Below, piece by piece: positions 21,465 to 59,447 of a stretch of DNA of 64,000 bases. The translations under genes were made by a program, and so were the position numbers. The DNA is from Berghia stephanieae. Its lineage: Eukaryota > Mollusca > Gastropoda > Nudibranchia > Aeolidiidae. Every line of letters starts with the position of its first letter. The stretch's first letter is position 1. The notes under the pieces were generated by a model, which ran no database searches, was not told the origin of the DNA, and worked only from the letters and a program-made list of their open reading frames with translations. The stretch is taken from assembly GCA_034508935.3 (NCBI GenBank), contig CM067442.1, positions 87,325,448-87,389,447 of the forward strand, given 5' to 3'.

Positions 21465-22545
21465 AATATTAAATAATGAATTTATATAGCGCCTTAACAT
21501 CCACGTTAATCGTGCTTTTCGGCGCTTTACATAATAGTAAAAAAATCACAACAAAACATAATAAGCATAAATACAGAAACAAAATCTAAGCAAAATCTAT
21601 TTCATAAAAAAAAAAAAATAAGCCTTACGGAACAACTCAGTCTTCAGACATTTCCTGAAAGATGATAAATTTTCATAGGAGGACTAAGTGCGTTTCAAAG
21701 GCGTGGAGCTATGGATGAAAAGGCTCTTTTTTTTTTTTTTACCAAAATTGGAATTTGAGGTTGCAACCTTTAAAAGTTGGGACTGAGATGATCTTAAATT
21801 TCGAGTGGATTCATATTTTTTTTAATATTCAGGTGCTAATCCATCTAGACAACTAAAAACAATAACTTAAATTATATCCTAAACTTCACAAGAAGCCAGT
21901 GCAATTCCTGGAGAACTGGTGTAAAATGATCTCTTTTGTTTTCGTTAATTTTTTAAGTCTAGCCGCTCTAATTTTTTTTTTTTTTATTATTTTTTATTTT
22001 TTGTAGTTGATGAATTATTCTGCTTTGACAGCCAATGAGAAGGACATTACAATAATCTTATCAGCTATTACTAAAAGAATTAACAAGCATCTTTGTAATA
22101 TCCTCATCAATATAATGTCTGATTCTTCCAATGTTTCTGATGTGCTAGTTACAATATTGACATATTTTTAAAACATGATCTTCCACGGATAACCCTGTAT
22201 CTAAATACACTCCAACATTTCCCACACAAGAACTAAGTTTAATAGTGTTTTTATCCACTAGTGCCTCATTTGTAGATATGGTTGAGAGTTGATACCCATT
22301 CCAAAAATTATCATTTCTGTCTTGTCATCATTAAATTTAAATGTGTTCAGTTTCATCCAATCATTTATGTTGGCAATATACAATTTTTAATAGCATATAC
22401 TGATGAAGGCTTTGAATCATAATTGAGTTTTGTATACAACTGAGTGTCGTCATCAGCATAAAAATGAAAATCAATGGGAAAGGTTATAACATATCAGAAA
22501 GGGGAGCAGTATACATTGTAAAAAGCAAAATTGTAATTACCCGAT
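21465..22545 (-). mobile_element. CR1/L2-type LINE, 5'-truncated, with intact 3' end
   Basis: The minus strand shows FHFYADDDTQLYTKLNYDS near 22470-22415 (the YADD box with one extra Asp), then the RT thumb and C-terminus in broken frames (DDKTEMIIFGMGINSQ, then RKCLKTELFRKAY near 21625). The 3' end reads GTAAAGCGCCGAAAAGCACG, then TTAACGTGGATGTTAAGGCG, CTATATAAATTCATTATTTA. That 3' end resembles the family 1 SINE tail. Confidence 0.85.
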
Positions 22546-22949
22546 CACTGAAGTTGTCCGTGGATCCTTTCATAGTATCGGTATGGATTGCGTGTAAATA
22601 AAAAGCCTTAAATAAACAGCCTGCAACTGCCCCTGATTCGTCTATGGTATCTCATTGATCGGGTTTTGTTGACAAAGGGCAAATGCAAAACGTCCACAAC
22701 AAATATCTTCGTAAATCAAATTGAAGCTTCCCTTTCCCTTTCATTGTGTCTTTTATTTCTTCGAGCTTCAGGCAGACACATAAATGCATTGTATTTTTCA
22801 TATATATATTATAGTGAGTTCATTTCAGCCAATATTCTGATATCAGCACAGTCCTCATCACGCAGCTGGTTGCTTCATCCGTTTACTCGACGTTTGGGCC
22901 CCGACGATAGCTTACCTTTTAGTAAAACGTAAAACTGAAGAAGAAAAAA
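22546..22949. other. Gene-free stretch
   Basis: Nothing recognised apart from short open frames. Confidence 0.3.
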
Positions 22950-23171
22950 GTGTATACTACGCCTAGATACACACTATTAACTATTAAAAGTGCCCATATT
23001 GTTTGGAATAGTGCTGATATTTTAAAAAACGAAAGATTTATTGCACGCCGCGGAAGCGATTTCGATCCAATCAAAATACGACTTGTCAACAGAAGTTGGC
23101 CGACAAGCAAGAAAACTAAACGAAAACTGTTAGATGACAATGACAACAGTGCAGCAGTGGCATTGCAATAA
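22950..23171 (+). CDS. Unrecognised open frame, possible exon or element remnant
   Basis: The 73-codon frame ends in a natural-looking basic and acidic tail: RFIARRGSDFDPIKIRLVNR, then SWPTSKKTKRKLLDDNDNS. Composition is more protein-like than the surrounding frames. I do not recognise the family. It could be the end of a transposase-like protein or a chance frame, and no splice partner was identified. Confidence 0.25.
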   Translation: MYTTPRYTLLTIKSAHIVWNSADILKNERFIARRGSDFDPIKIRLVNRSWPTSKKTKRKLLDDNDNSAAVALQ

Positions 23172-23634
23172 TGAAATTATCTCTTCAACGGTAAATTAGT
23201 CAATCTCTACTGTTGTAAACGTCAGTCTAATGTAAACATCTATATGAGTCAAAAGAGTTGAAGTGTAGGTAGGCATCTATCCAGACCTCAAATTCAATTC
23301 TCAGGAGGAGAATTTATAATCGTATGGATTCCTCTTATTCTTAATAATTCATTTTTTTGACTTTGACATGATTGAATTTATGATTGTCGTGAATAGATTT
23401 TTAACACCTTGTTAATGAAGATGTAAAATACAAAAACAATTGTTTAAAATCTCTACTGAAGTGTTGCCATCCTAGTGGCGTTTAGAGAAATCTCTTACTC
23501 AGACTCTAGTCTTAACTACTCTGTCTAACCCCGAACATGTCGATGGGCATCTCTTACTTATACTTATACTTATGCCTTATTATAATTATAACTGACTCCA
23601 TATTGATATTGTTTCAAATCTATTCTATGACTAT
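23172..23634. other. Gene-free stretch
   Basis: No supportable feature. Confidence 0.3.
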
Positions 23635-23880
23635 GAGAATGCTTTTTAATGCTCTAGTTCAGTCTCATCTGGAATTTAGCAACTCAGTTCATATGGTCAC
23701 CCAAATATGAAAAGGACAAGAAGCTGTTACTGTTTGTTAGAAGGTGTGCTCTGCAGAGCAACTAAGATAATACCAGGCATAAATAATAAAGGCTATAAAG
23801 AATGACTGAAAATGTTTGGAATTCCCATTATAGCATAGAGACATATCAGAGGCAGCATGATGGAAACATATAAATTTACG
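23635..23880 (+). mobile_element. Jockey/CR1-group LINE, part 1 (RT C-terminus)
   Basis: The + strand reads ALVQSHLEFSNSV, then pieces corresponding to the canonical 'kvQRRatkl', 'YeeRLrkLglptl' and 'RRiRGDMIETYK' landmarks of LINE RT C-termini. The ending here is MMETYKFTG. Frames are broken. It continues after a 1.06-kb insertion at 24941. Confidence 0.75.
23872..23880. repeat. 9-bp target-site duplication, left copy
   Basis: AAATTTACG here is repeated at 24941-24949 and flanks the palindromic insertion. The host LINE reading resumes after it. Confidence 0.8.
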
Positions 23881-24133
23881 GGCTTCCGTCAGATTCCCAG
23901 ACACGTCTGGGGATAATGAAAATTCGTTATCCCCAGACATCTGTTAAAATTCGTTATTCCAAGACACATATTTGAAACTCCGCTCTTTTAAACAATTATC
24001 CACATTCCAAAATATGGAATGTTTTCAAATGCACATAGAAATAAGGAAAGTTAATAAAATATCTATAAAAACATAAAATTAACCAACATTAAATCAGTTG
24101 TTACTACATATACACAATATGGTCGACTTCGAA

Positions 24134-24220
24134 GTGGGTGTCATGGCCAAATTGTTTAGTCGTCTGCCCTGGAAGTTTTACCGAATCGACGTTGTGGGTT
24201 CAAATCCTGGTTCTGCCCCT
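24134..24220 (+). other. tRNA-like sequence with T tract (left arm)
   Basis: Resembles a class II (Ser/Leu-type) tRNA: TCATGGCCAAATTGTTTAGT as an A-box region, a long middle, and GTGGGTTCAAATCC as the B box, followed by a run of T that would terminate Pol III. The acceptor stem does not pair well, so this is not called as a functional tRNA. Confidence 0.5.
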
Positions 24221-24309
24221 TTTTTTTTTTTTTTTTAAATTCCGTCTTCTTTTTACAGAACGCAAGGGATAAATGTCCCATCCATCCTCCCCCCACCCCT
24301 TTTGTTTTA

Positions 24310-24389
<80 letters not shown>

Positions 24390-24666
24390 TGGTTCCTTTC
24401 TAGTTTCTAGCAAATTGTCATATTCGTCCCCACTCCGATCTCAAAAAGTGTCTAAAAAGAATAAATAATTAAAAAGCAAACAAACAGAGAATTATCAAAT
24501 GGTCAGATAGAGGAGAAAAAAACAAAACAATAATTTATTTTTTTAATAAAAGCAATTTTAAGAAATTCATGCTCAGAAACGGAACAAAAGGCCAAACAAA
24601 AAGGAGAAGAGAATAGACTTGTACTTGTACAAAGAAGACGGAATTTTTTTTTTTTTTTTTTAAAAA

Positions 24667-24754
24667 GGTGGCGGAATCAGGATTTGAACCCACAACGTCA
24701 ATTCTGGTAAAACTTCCAGGGCAGACGACTGAACCATTCGGCCATGACACCCAC
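24667..24754 (-). other. tRNA-like sequence (right arm)
   Basis: Inverted copy of the left-arm tRNA-like segment. This one keeps a better A box (TGGCCGAATGGTTCAGTCG) and GGGTTCAAATCC. It differs from the left copy by several substitutions. Confidence 0.5.
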
Positions 24755-24940
24755 TTTGAAGTCAACGTATATTGTGTATATGTAGTAACAACTGATTTAA
24801 TGTTGGTTAATTTTATGTTTTCATAGATATTTTATTAACTTTCCTTATTTCTATGTGGATTTGGAAACATTCCATATTCTGGAATGTGTATAATTGTTTA
24901 AAAGAGCGGCGTTACAAGGTGTCTGGGGATAATCACAGCG

Positions 24941-25190
24941 AAATTTACGCATGCCCTGGATGTCCAGAAGGGATTATTTGTGTTTGCTGACAGTAACACC
25001 AGAGGCCATAATTATAAATTGAACAAAGCCAATGCAACACATCACTCAGGCAGCATTTCTTTAGCCAGTGTGTAATTGATCGATGGAACAACCTTCCAAT
25101 CTCAGTCACGGAAGCTCCAAATCTCAATGCCTTCAAAAGGCAATTTGACAGCCTCTGTTTCAACCATAGATTCAGCTCATGTGAGTCCCC
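24941..25190 (+). mobile_element. Jockey/CR1-group LINE, part 2 (C-terminus)
   Basis: Continuation of the RT C-terminus: DSNTRGHNYKLNKANATHH, then the 'RVIDRWNNLPxSVTxAPNLNAFKRQFDSLC' landmarks, seen here in shifting frames. It completes the element begun at 23635. Confidence 0.75.
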
Positions 25191-25431
25191 CATCAAATTG
25201 AGATGACTGCAAAGAATTATCCATATATCCAAGATCAGCAAAGGCACTGAAAGCCTACATCGCTGGACACACTATACTATATACTATTTCTGTTTAAAGG
25301 AAAAAGTAAGAAAAGTGATGTTATATATGCTCATTTCAAATATTTCATTCAAATATAATCCTGACCAGTTTCTTGTTTGTTTATTTCCTTGATGCCTAAC
25401 TGTTCTATTTCCTTAAATTTCAGGTACTGAT

Positions 25432-51265
<25,834 letters not shown>

Positions 51266-51340
51266 CACCAGTGTGATATATACTTGAGTGAATGTGAATA
51301 GTGTATAGGGCACATATCAGGAATACACTGATGCATAATT

Positions 51341-51346
51341 AATAAA
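51341..51346 (+). promoter_or_regulatory. Candidate SEL1L polyadenylation signal
   Basis: AATAAA about 75 bp after the SEL1L stop codon. It is the first canonical hexamer in the 3' flank. Other AT-rich candidates follow, so use is not proven. Confidence 0.45.
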
Positions 51347-51866
51347 TTATCAAGTAAATTTTGCCATCGATACCGAAATGTTGGTGTCATAAAGGGGGCA
51401 TTTTAGATAAAAGTTTATCCTTTAATTTCAATTATAAAGTGCATTTAGCTGTCTTTTTTGTGAGTTATTTATGAAACCGCATCAAGTCAATTTCTCCAAA
51501 GTTTTTTGGGTTTTATTTATTTATTCGGGTGGAGGGAAGGGCTTGTTTGCTTTTGGTTTTTTTTTGTTATGGAGGGAGGAGGTTGTCAATATGATGATTT
51601 GTCCTCTGTAAAGATTAATTATTAATGACTAATGTCATTGTCTATAATTTTTTGTTATTATTATTTTCATCAGCCATCTTTTCTTTGTTATTGATCTGCT
51701 TTGAGTTAATTATGGAGATATGGAGGTGGTTTAGCTGCGCAGGGTGTGGAAGCCTGTTACCATTGGGTTTTTTTGAGTGATTGAGAGTTTCTGTAATATT
51801 TAAGAGACAATAATGTTTTGATTTTATCCCATAACATACTCATCAGAGGGAGAGCTGAAGGTGCTG
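51347..51866. other. SEL1L 3' flank
   Basis: AT-rich with polypurine and T tracts. No further exon, gene or repeat recognised. Confidence 0.4.
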
Positions 51867-52482
51867 TACACAGCCGTTTACTGCTTTCACTTTAGTTCGA
51901 CAGGTAAATTTTGCCGGACGCTAGTTCATAACAGATGGCGAGTCACGGCCTGTGCCGAAAGGGAGACTGAGCAATTTTTCCTATTTCGATGATTTTTTTC
52001 TCAAGTTCAAAGTAGCGTAGTAAAGATGCTATTAGATGTAGCAATAAGATATTTTAGAGTCATAACAAGTGGTTTACATACTTTTATTTGATATAATTTT
52101 AGTAGATCATTTGGGATTAGATTTTATAGGAAATAACCATAAAAATGGGTCAGAAATTTTAATTACTTCAAACGATATAATCAAAAATTACATAGTTATC
52201 TGAGTTTATACAAATAAATGAGAAATACTGCAATAATCATCAATATTCACAGAGTAGAAATATATAATCAAAGTCGTTTTGTAATGAAGCATTGTTGAGA
52301 TATCCGCTCACCTGTACAGCAATATCCTTTTTTGACAGCAATAAAAAAAAATTCGTGATCACCGAATTGTAGGAGTTTGTTGATCAAATGATCAAAACGA
52401 ACTGGTTTTAGTAATGGCAATTGACAATTCTTAGGAAAAGATATGTTATATGCATTCCTTTGACGTTTGTATAGATGTAAAC

Positions 52483-52537
<55 letters not shown>

Positions 52538-52603
52538 TATAATAATAATAATAATAATAATGATGATGATGACGATAATAATTACAATAATAATAAGGAT
52601 AAC

Positions 52604-52644
<41 letters not shown>

Positions 52645-52646
52645 TG

Positions 52647-52678
<32 letters not shown>

Positions 52679-52685
52679 GATGATG

Positions 52686-52737
<52 letters not shown>
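52483..52737. repeat. (AAT)n-(GAT)n compound microsatellite
   Basis: AAT runs interrupted by short mixed sequence, then a long GAT run. Confidence 0.95.
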
Positions 52738-52749
52738 CATTTTCATGAA

Positions 52750-53413
52750 AATAATATAGTGGCTATCACCTAAACGCCTGCTAATTTTGGAAAAACGCAT
52801 TAATTTCTCTTTAAAATAGCTTTCGAAATGCCCGTTTAAAAAAAAATGGAATTCGCCTATAATATGTCCCCCTGACAGAAAGGAATTAAAAATAGAAAGA
52901 AAGAAAGAATAAAGAATTTTACTGAATCATTTGCGGCCAAAGAATTGACCAACGCCCCAAATTACTATCATTCATTCAATATAATTTACTCCTCCCCACT
53001 CCACGCTCTCCGGCACTGTCCTTCCATGTCCCTCCAACCGCTTTCTTTCCATGGAGCGTCCAATCAGCTTTTTACAATTGCCCATTTCCAATTGGCTGCT
53101 GAATAAGGACAATTCTAATTTCAATTGTCCACCACTCGGTCATCAGCAAAGTCAAGAAAGCTCCTCCTACTCAAATCACACATACCCACGAATATGATAG
53201 GCCTTGTAGACCAGTCACTGGTCTTTGATGTTACACAACCATCCGCCAGCTTTGATCACATCGCTTTTGATGATGTCACTCAATATCTATCTTCTTCTCT
53301 CAACCCCGTTGACTGTACCACGAGTCAACATAAAAGAATGTCGCGGTGAGGTGCGAATCGTGAAGATGGAATGACGTAGCTGTGTTAAAGTTATAGGTTC
53401 AAAGTTCAATTGT
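52750..53413 (+). repeat. Interior duplicated segment, copy 1
   Basis: Matches 54538-55184 through landmarks in the same order: GCCTGCTAAT, GCATTTGCGGCCAAA-type, AACGCCCCAA(A/G)TTACT, CCATGGAG(C/T)G, TTGGCTGCTGAA, CACTCGGTCATC, ATCGCTTTTGATGATGTCA, CGTTGACTGTA and GTTATAGGTTCAAAGTTCAA. No product recognised. Confidence 0.85.
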
Positions 53414-53525
53414 CAGAGAGAACTGATGAGAGATTAAACTGAGGTGGTAAAATGAAAATTAGTTCGTGGTAAAACGTTGCATAAATTAGTTTTATGTTAT
53501 GAACACAAACACACACACACACACT

Positions 53526-53526
<1 letters not shown>

Positions 53527-53602
<76 letters not shown>
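53527..53602. repeat. (CT)n microsatellite
   Basis: A CA run, then a CT run of about 75 bp directly downstream of the duplicated segment. The paralogous place at 55230-55300 likewise has CA then CT. Confidence 0.95.
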
Positions 53603-53604
<2 letters not shown>

Positions 53605-53862
53605 GTGCTGCGACAAAAAAAAAGGACGCCGACCAGATAGCTAATACTAATAATATTTAAAATGGAAATTTGTTGAAAATGGTCTGCTTATTGATCAACC
53701 GAAGCATCGTGGATAACAGAAATGATCATTGTGAATCAGTTGAAACACGTGATATCGATGTAATACTAATACTAGTAATAATCATATAATATCAGTGTAT
53801 TTATCTTACTCTTGATCACCACTGTAATAATAACAATATTATTATTATTGTTAATGATAATA

Positions 53863-53899
<37 letters not shown>

Positions 53900-54374
53900 G
53901 TTGTAGTAGTAGTAAAAAATAAATAATATCCATTTTTTGACAATAGAAAATCGTGATAAACGCATTGAAAAGGACGGAAAGGGGGGGGGGGGGGATTAAT
54001 GATCAGATAATCAAAATGAACTGTTATTTTAAAATAAATTGACAATCATAGGTAAAAATAAGTTATAAGTATTCCTCTGAACTTTGTATAGATCTTAACA
54101 TATTTTTATACTTTTTATTAACATACGTAAAACCTCACGATTATTTTAAGGAACAGCATCTAATTAATCAACCAACGTTCTGTTTTCTTTTTTTTCACCG
54201 GTGGAACTTCACTTGCTAATTCTGGAGCAGTTTGCATGAAATGTTTTTTAACCACATATCTCATTTGAGCCCTTTCACAGCTTATTCGGCAGAGTCCATT
54301 TGCATTGAGACATGCTTGTTTTCAGTATGACCATTCATCTGAGTAAAGAAAAAAAAATCATTAGTTATTATTGA
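53603..54374. other. Spacer between duplicated segments
   Basis: Includes (AAT)n at 53862-53900 and a G tract at 53980-53993. The stretch 54040-54110 (TATTCCTCTGAACTTTGTAT) is the paralogue of 52430-52485, so the duplication is longer than its best-conserved part. Confidence 0.6.
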
Positions 54375-54411
54375 TATTGATGATGATGATGATGATGATG
54401 AGTGGTGATGT

Positions 54412-54463
<52 letters not shown>

Positions 54464-54480
54464 AATAATAATAATAATAT
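54375..54480. repeat. (GAT)n-(AAT)n microsatellite
   Basis: GAT runs, then AAT. Equivalent in position to the 52.5-kb tract. Confidence 0.95.
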
Positions 54481-54537
54481 GAAGAAGAAGAATTGTAATA
54501 ATAAGAGTTATAATAATATTATTGATTGTTAGTAATA

Positions 54538-55184
54538 ATACGATAGTGATCGCCTAGATGCCTGCTAATAATAATAACGTAATAATTTTCCTTTAAAATA
54601 TAGTTCTAAATGCACGTTATTCAAAATGGAATCCGCCTATATACCCACTCTGAAATATTTTTAGCAAAAATAGATAGAGAAAGAAGTTTACTGTAGCATT
54701 TGCGGCCAAAAAATTGATTTATCACCGGTCTGCGAGAGTCTTATTTGACACCTAGACAACGCCCCAAGTTACTTTCAATTCATTTCAAATTTACTCCACC
54801 TCTCCAGAAATTTCATCCCATGACATCCAAACTGCTTTCTATCCATGGAGTGCCAATCACTGGCTGCTGAAAAAGGACAATTATAATTTCAATCGTCCAC
54901 CAGTCGGTCATCGGCAAAGTCAAATAAGCCCCTCCCACTCAAATCACATATCCCCTCGAATGCTCGGCATTGTAGCGCAGTCCACCGGGCTTTTGAGGTT
55001 ACACAATCATCCGCCACCTTTGATTACATCGCTTTTTGATGATGTCATAATATATCTATCTACCCTCTTTTCTCACGCCCGTTGACTGTATCAACGGGCG
55101 ATGTAGAAGAATATCGAGGGAAGGTGCGAATCGTGAAGTCGGAATGGCAAATCGGTGTGAAAGTTATAGGTTCAAAGTTCAATG
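54538..55184 (+). repeat. Interior duplicated segment, copy 2
   Basis: Second copy of 52750-53413, offset about 1.78 kb, with many substitutions and small indels. Confidence 0.85.
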
Positions 55185-55227
55185 CAATAAAAATCGTTCC
55201 GTGCTAAAAATGTGCGTACATGAGTTT

Positions 55228-55512
<285 letters not shown>

Positions 55513-56715
55513 CGTTATCATCACCATTGGACTCGTGTTCTTATGTCTCTGGAGTTTGTCTGAATACGGGACTATTTTGTTAGCCAACAAAGAATTAGAC
55601 AAGGTGTGTTTACACATTCATTGTGCAGAAACCTGTCATTACAAGTCGGTGAAATAAATGCTATATTAAAAGTAGATTATTACTCTTGTATTTACTACCA
55701 TGTGTTAGGGTAACAAAACTCAGATAACATCAATTTGAATTTTTTAAACAATTAAAAATGTTTTTCAGGTTAATTTTAAATAGAAAAATATACATGTTTC
55801 AAGAAAGAATAAAGTATACTCACCATTTCTTGATATCAATGAAAATAATTGCGTCTTGAAGACGAAAATGTGGCCGTTATATCCATATAAAATAGAAAAA
55901 TAAGAAGAAGTGTATGGTCAGCAATTGCAGTGTAAAAATGAACGATTTTACGAAATCTGTCCTATAGCCTGACTGACAATGAAATCCAAGCGGTGCATTC
56001 TACCTGCAGGGATAAATATAGGCCAGTTTTCACGTTCTGGACATCTGTTATGACGTAACCACACGGTGGTCTCCCCGTCATCGACGGTGGGTCGTTCCCA
56101 TTGGGGGTGAGGCGGTAGTAAACTAAAGTGAAAGATTTCTAGTGTAATAAACGGCTGTGTGTAGTAGATTAAATGTCTTTTGATTGGAAGTTGCAGGTTC
56201 GATTACCAGTGAGGACTCTGTGATTTTTTTTTCTTTTGATCTCAGAGATATCATGGCTCTGTCTCATATATCCTGTTTCAGACAGACCTAAAAACTTTAA
56301 GCGTATAAAATATTAAATAAATACCAGATATAAATAATAGAGTTTTCATTCAGCTATTTTGATATATTCAGAACTTTCTAAATACATGAAACAAAAACAA
56401 TTTTTGAACATTTATTATTAAATAAGGTGTTTATTAAATTTTCACACTGTTTTCAATATCTTACTTAGTATAATTTTAGCAAATGTTTAATCATTTTCTT
56501 TTCCCCTGCTCCAGTTAGAATGTTCAATGAACAAAGATATGGATATTACTCTCAATGGAAATCGTTTACATTATGTCTTCATCATAAAAAAATTAGTTCT
56601 TCAAAGCCAAAGTTAAATCTGGTTTCTTTAGGACAATAACAGTTGCATGTTACCTTTTAGTTTGGATGCTTATCTATTACAAAGTACTTTTCAGCAGATC
56701 TTATAGATCCAGCTA

Positions 56716-56965
56716 TGCATTGGGAGGCAGCGTGGTTCAGCGTTACGGTCTTTGCTTAGTGCCTTAAAGGTACCGAGTTTGATCACACGCCACTGCGCTG
56801 TGTGGCCCTGAGCAAGTCACTTCACCCTAGCTCAATTTGCGGCACTGCACTGCAGCTGACGCCTGGGTTATTCCAGTCTTCCCTTGGATTAGACCTTAGA
56901 GGAAATTTCTCCTATGGGATGAATAAAGGGAATTTTATTTTATTTATTTTATTTTATTTTATGAA
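56716..56965 (+). mobile_element. tRNA-derived SINE, family 2
   Basis: The head GGGAGGCAGCGTGGTTCAGC (A box) and GGTACCGAGTTTGATCAC (decayed B box) at tRNA spacing are followed by CTGTGTGGCCCTGAGCAAGT and CACTTCACCC, a motif found in many animal SINE bodies. It ends ATGAATAAAGGGAATTTTAT then a TTTTA repeat tail. Confidence 0.8.
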
Positions 56966-56984
56966 TGAGGGTTACAAAAAAATA

Positions 56985-57065
56985 ACATCTACTCAACCCA
57001 AGATTAAAAACTAGTCTATTTGCTTGTGAGGCGAGTGCTTTACCAATTGAGATATTTCGACCTTC
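56985..57065 (-). mobile_element. tRNA-like SINE head remnant
   Basis: The minus strand reads ATCTCAATTGGTAAAGCACT, then CGCCTCACAAGCAAATAGAC and TTTTTAATCTTGGGTTGAG, which looks like a tRNA A-box region with a decayed B box. Confidence 0.45.
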
Positions 57066-58110
57066 AATGTCATCATCATGCTTCTAATGAGTATTTCCTT
57101 GTTATAATTTGCTTTCGAATTCAAAAAAATGTTTCCAAGATTATTTTGTCCTTTTCACCATGTGTAAATGTAAAGTTGTTTTGGTCAATGTGTGGGCCTG
57201 ATTAACATCCATTTCGAAGTTATGATAGTTGGAACGAATACATCAAATGTAGGTTGATTTATGTTTTGTAATATAACATTTTCATTTCTGAGATCATGCC
57301 ACAATATTTAGGTTCCATGCTGAAATGTAATATCTGCCTTTTGCACAAGAAATGGAATCTGCTCATAACTAGCACATTCTATAAGCCTTTTTTATCGTTA
57401 TGATCCCGATTGAGTCCACTTTATTTTTCTATTTATGAATTGTGAGACCCAAAGTCAATAGCTTTATTTATGAGTATGAGGATTGAATGACGTGGCTTCT
57501 TCCATTTCCTTTTTTTTTTATTTGTCTGTCCGGGATAACAAGGAATTGAAATATATCAATTTTAACTATTTTCTTTCTTTGTCTTCCACACATTTATTTT
57601 TGCTCATTATATTATCTTCATTAATAAGAAATTGGTGAGATTGAAGAAAGATTATGGAATTCCTCTTTTATTTTGGGTGATATAGTTAACATCAAGTTTT
57701 AGTAAAGTTAATTACTTTAGTAAAGTAGACCAAAAGAGCAATTTTACCATGGAGCTAGACTTCATCCCGATTTCTCTAACATGAAATAGACAGTTTCAAA
57801 TACTAGTTTACACTGTTGATAGGACATTCGTATATTGCAAGTACTTTCCACTTGTTTTCTCATTGGCTGTCAACAAATTATTGTCATTTCCATTGCCATA
57901 AACTGGTGAATAGGGAAAATATTTAAATATATTCCCATTTTGTATTTATGCAAGATTATGAACTCCTAACATACTGTTTTCCCACATTTCGTAAAGTGCG
58001 TTTTTCTGTGATTACAAGTATAATGATAAGAAATTATTTGTTTTTTGGAATTTATTTAGTATGTGTAATGTCTTATATATCTCATATATATATATAATAT
58101 ATAAATATTA

Positions 58111-58155
<45 letters not shown>

Positions 58156-59159
58156 TAATATAGATATAGATAGATAAATAATGATCATATTTATGATTTA
58201 AGACTTGAAGCGTGTTTGATTAATTTATGAGGGTTGCTCAAGACTTACACATTTAATGATAGTCAAGTTGTGTGTGGAATTCGCCTTAGGCTAAGGGTAA
58301 GTAGCTTCATGCTTATGAAAATGAAAGATATTTGTTAAGAAACAAAAAAAAAAAAACAAATGCTTTGGTCTTAGATGAACTGTGGTACAGTTAATCCAAA
58401 GACAACAAAATTTGAGGTCCACAAAACCAGTGGTCAGAATTTGTTCAATCCCAGCATTCGTTGAATGCAATCTGTCCGTAGTAATTTTTTAAAAATTTAA
58501 AGTAAGGGCATTTTTCGTGTCTTCATTGTATCCATGTTACAAAGTTGTCCGTTAGAAGGCCTTCACAATAACATTATAATTTCTCTTGATCAAAGGAAGA
58601 AGGATTCTTTACAACGCTTTGAAGTCCCCATTGGTGTACATAAGCTTTTAGTCAGTTTTAGTTTTGATTTTGATTTTCAAATACTAATCAAAATCCACCA
58701 AGGCCAAAAGTTCAATCCACGGTAAAGTAATCGTCCTTGACAATGAAGTAAAGCGAGTATAGGTCTATTTTCACAACCACCATTTGATTTTTATCAACAT
58801 GCTTGTATTTAAAGCTTTGACTAATAACACTTTACTGCAGAAAGTATGGACAATATTCAAATGAAGATATTATATTGTCAAGATGGAGTTGTAACAATAT
58901 AGCAATATTGAATATTTATACTTATGCTTGTGTGTAAATTTGTGTGTGCACGCGTGTTTTGAAGTTTGTGTGTGTGTGTGTGCGTGCATGTATGTTTGTG
59001 AGATGTGTGTGTGTGTGCGTGTGTGTGTAGAGTTGATTGTGTTAGTGACTATAAGATGTTTTGATTATTGTTATCAGATTTTATGAATAAATAATCATTT
59101 GGAATTTATATAGGATTGTCTTTACTGATTTATTTAATGTACGCAAATAACAATAACAT
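57066..59159. other. Gene-free stretch
   Basis: AT-rich. Holds (TA)n at about 58082-58150 and a GT-rich patch at 58930-59030. No gene or mobile element recognised. Confidence 0.4.
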
Positions 59160-59447
59160 ACTGGGTGGGGTTCCTGGCCTCCCATAGTGGGCAGGGTGGC
59201 ACTTACATTTGTAAACATTTGAGTGTATTTCTCTTAGTTGGATCTTGTGCTGGTGTCTGGGTGATACTTTTAGGTAGGTAATCTCAAACTAAGTACACTG
59301 ATAGTGTGCTCTTGGAATCTACATCTGTTCCCTATTTGTACCATTCCCCTTTGTCTTACTTTTTTCCTCAAGTCCTTTTAATTGTACATCTAGAATGTTT
59401 TTACTATCAAATTTTCACCCTTTTTAATATCGCTGATAAGACCTAAA
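59160..59447 (+). mobile_element. Unclassified retroposon R, copy a (internally deleted)
   Basis: Begins ACTGGGTGGGGTTCCTGGCC, jumps after about 50 bp to the later body (TTGTAAACATTTGAGTGTAT) and ends at CGCTGATAAGACCTAAAT. It lacks the A-rich tail. Directly followed by copy b. Confidence 0.8.

Larger units (their letters stand above)
23881..24940. mobile_element. Palindromic (foldback/MULE-like) element with tRNA-like arms
   Basis: The roughly 1.06-kb insertion lies between 9-bp direct repeats (AAATTTACG). The arms at about 23920-24255 and 24640-24935 are inverted copies with high identity. Both carry TTATCCCCAGAC, CTCTTTTAAACAATTAT, a CATTCC/GGAATG mini-palindrome and a tRNA-like segment followed by a T/A tract. 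The centre holds (CT)n at 24316-24389. A perfect 12-bp hairpin (GTCTGGGGATAA/TTATCCCCAGAC) sits near 23904-23937. A 9-bp duplication is typical of Mutator-like elements. No transposase is present, so class is inference. Confidence 0.75.

Noticed and set aside
24134-24220. Functional tRNA gene (Ser/Leu-type)
   Set aside because: A and B boxes look right, but the acceptor stem and anticodon arm do not fold properly, and it lies in a mobile element.
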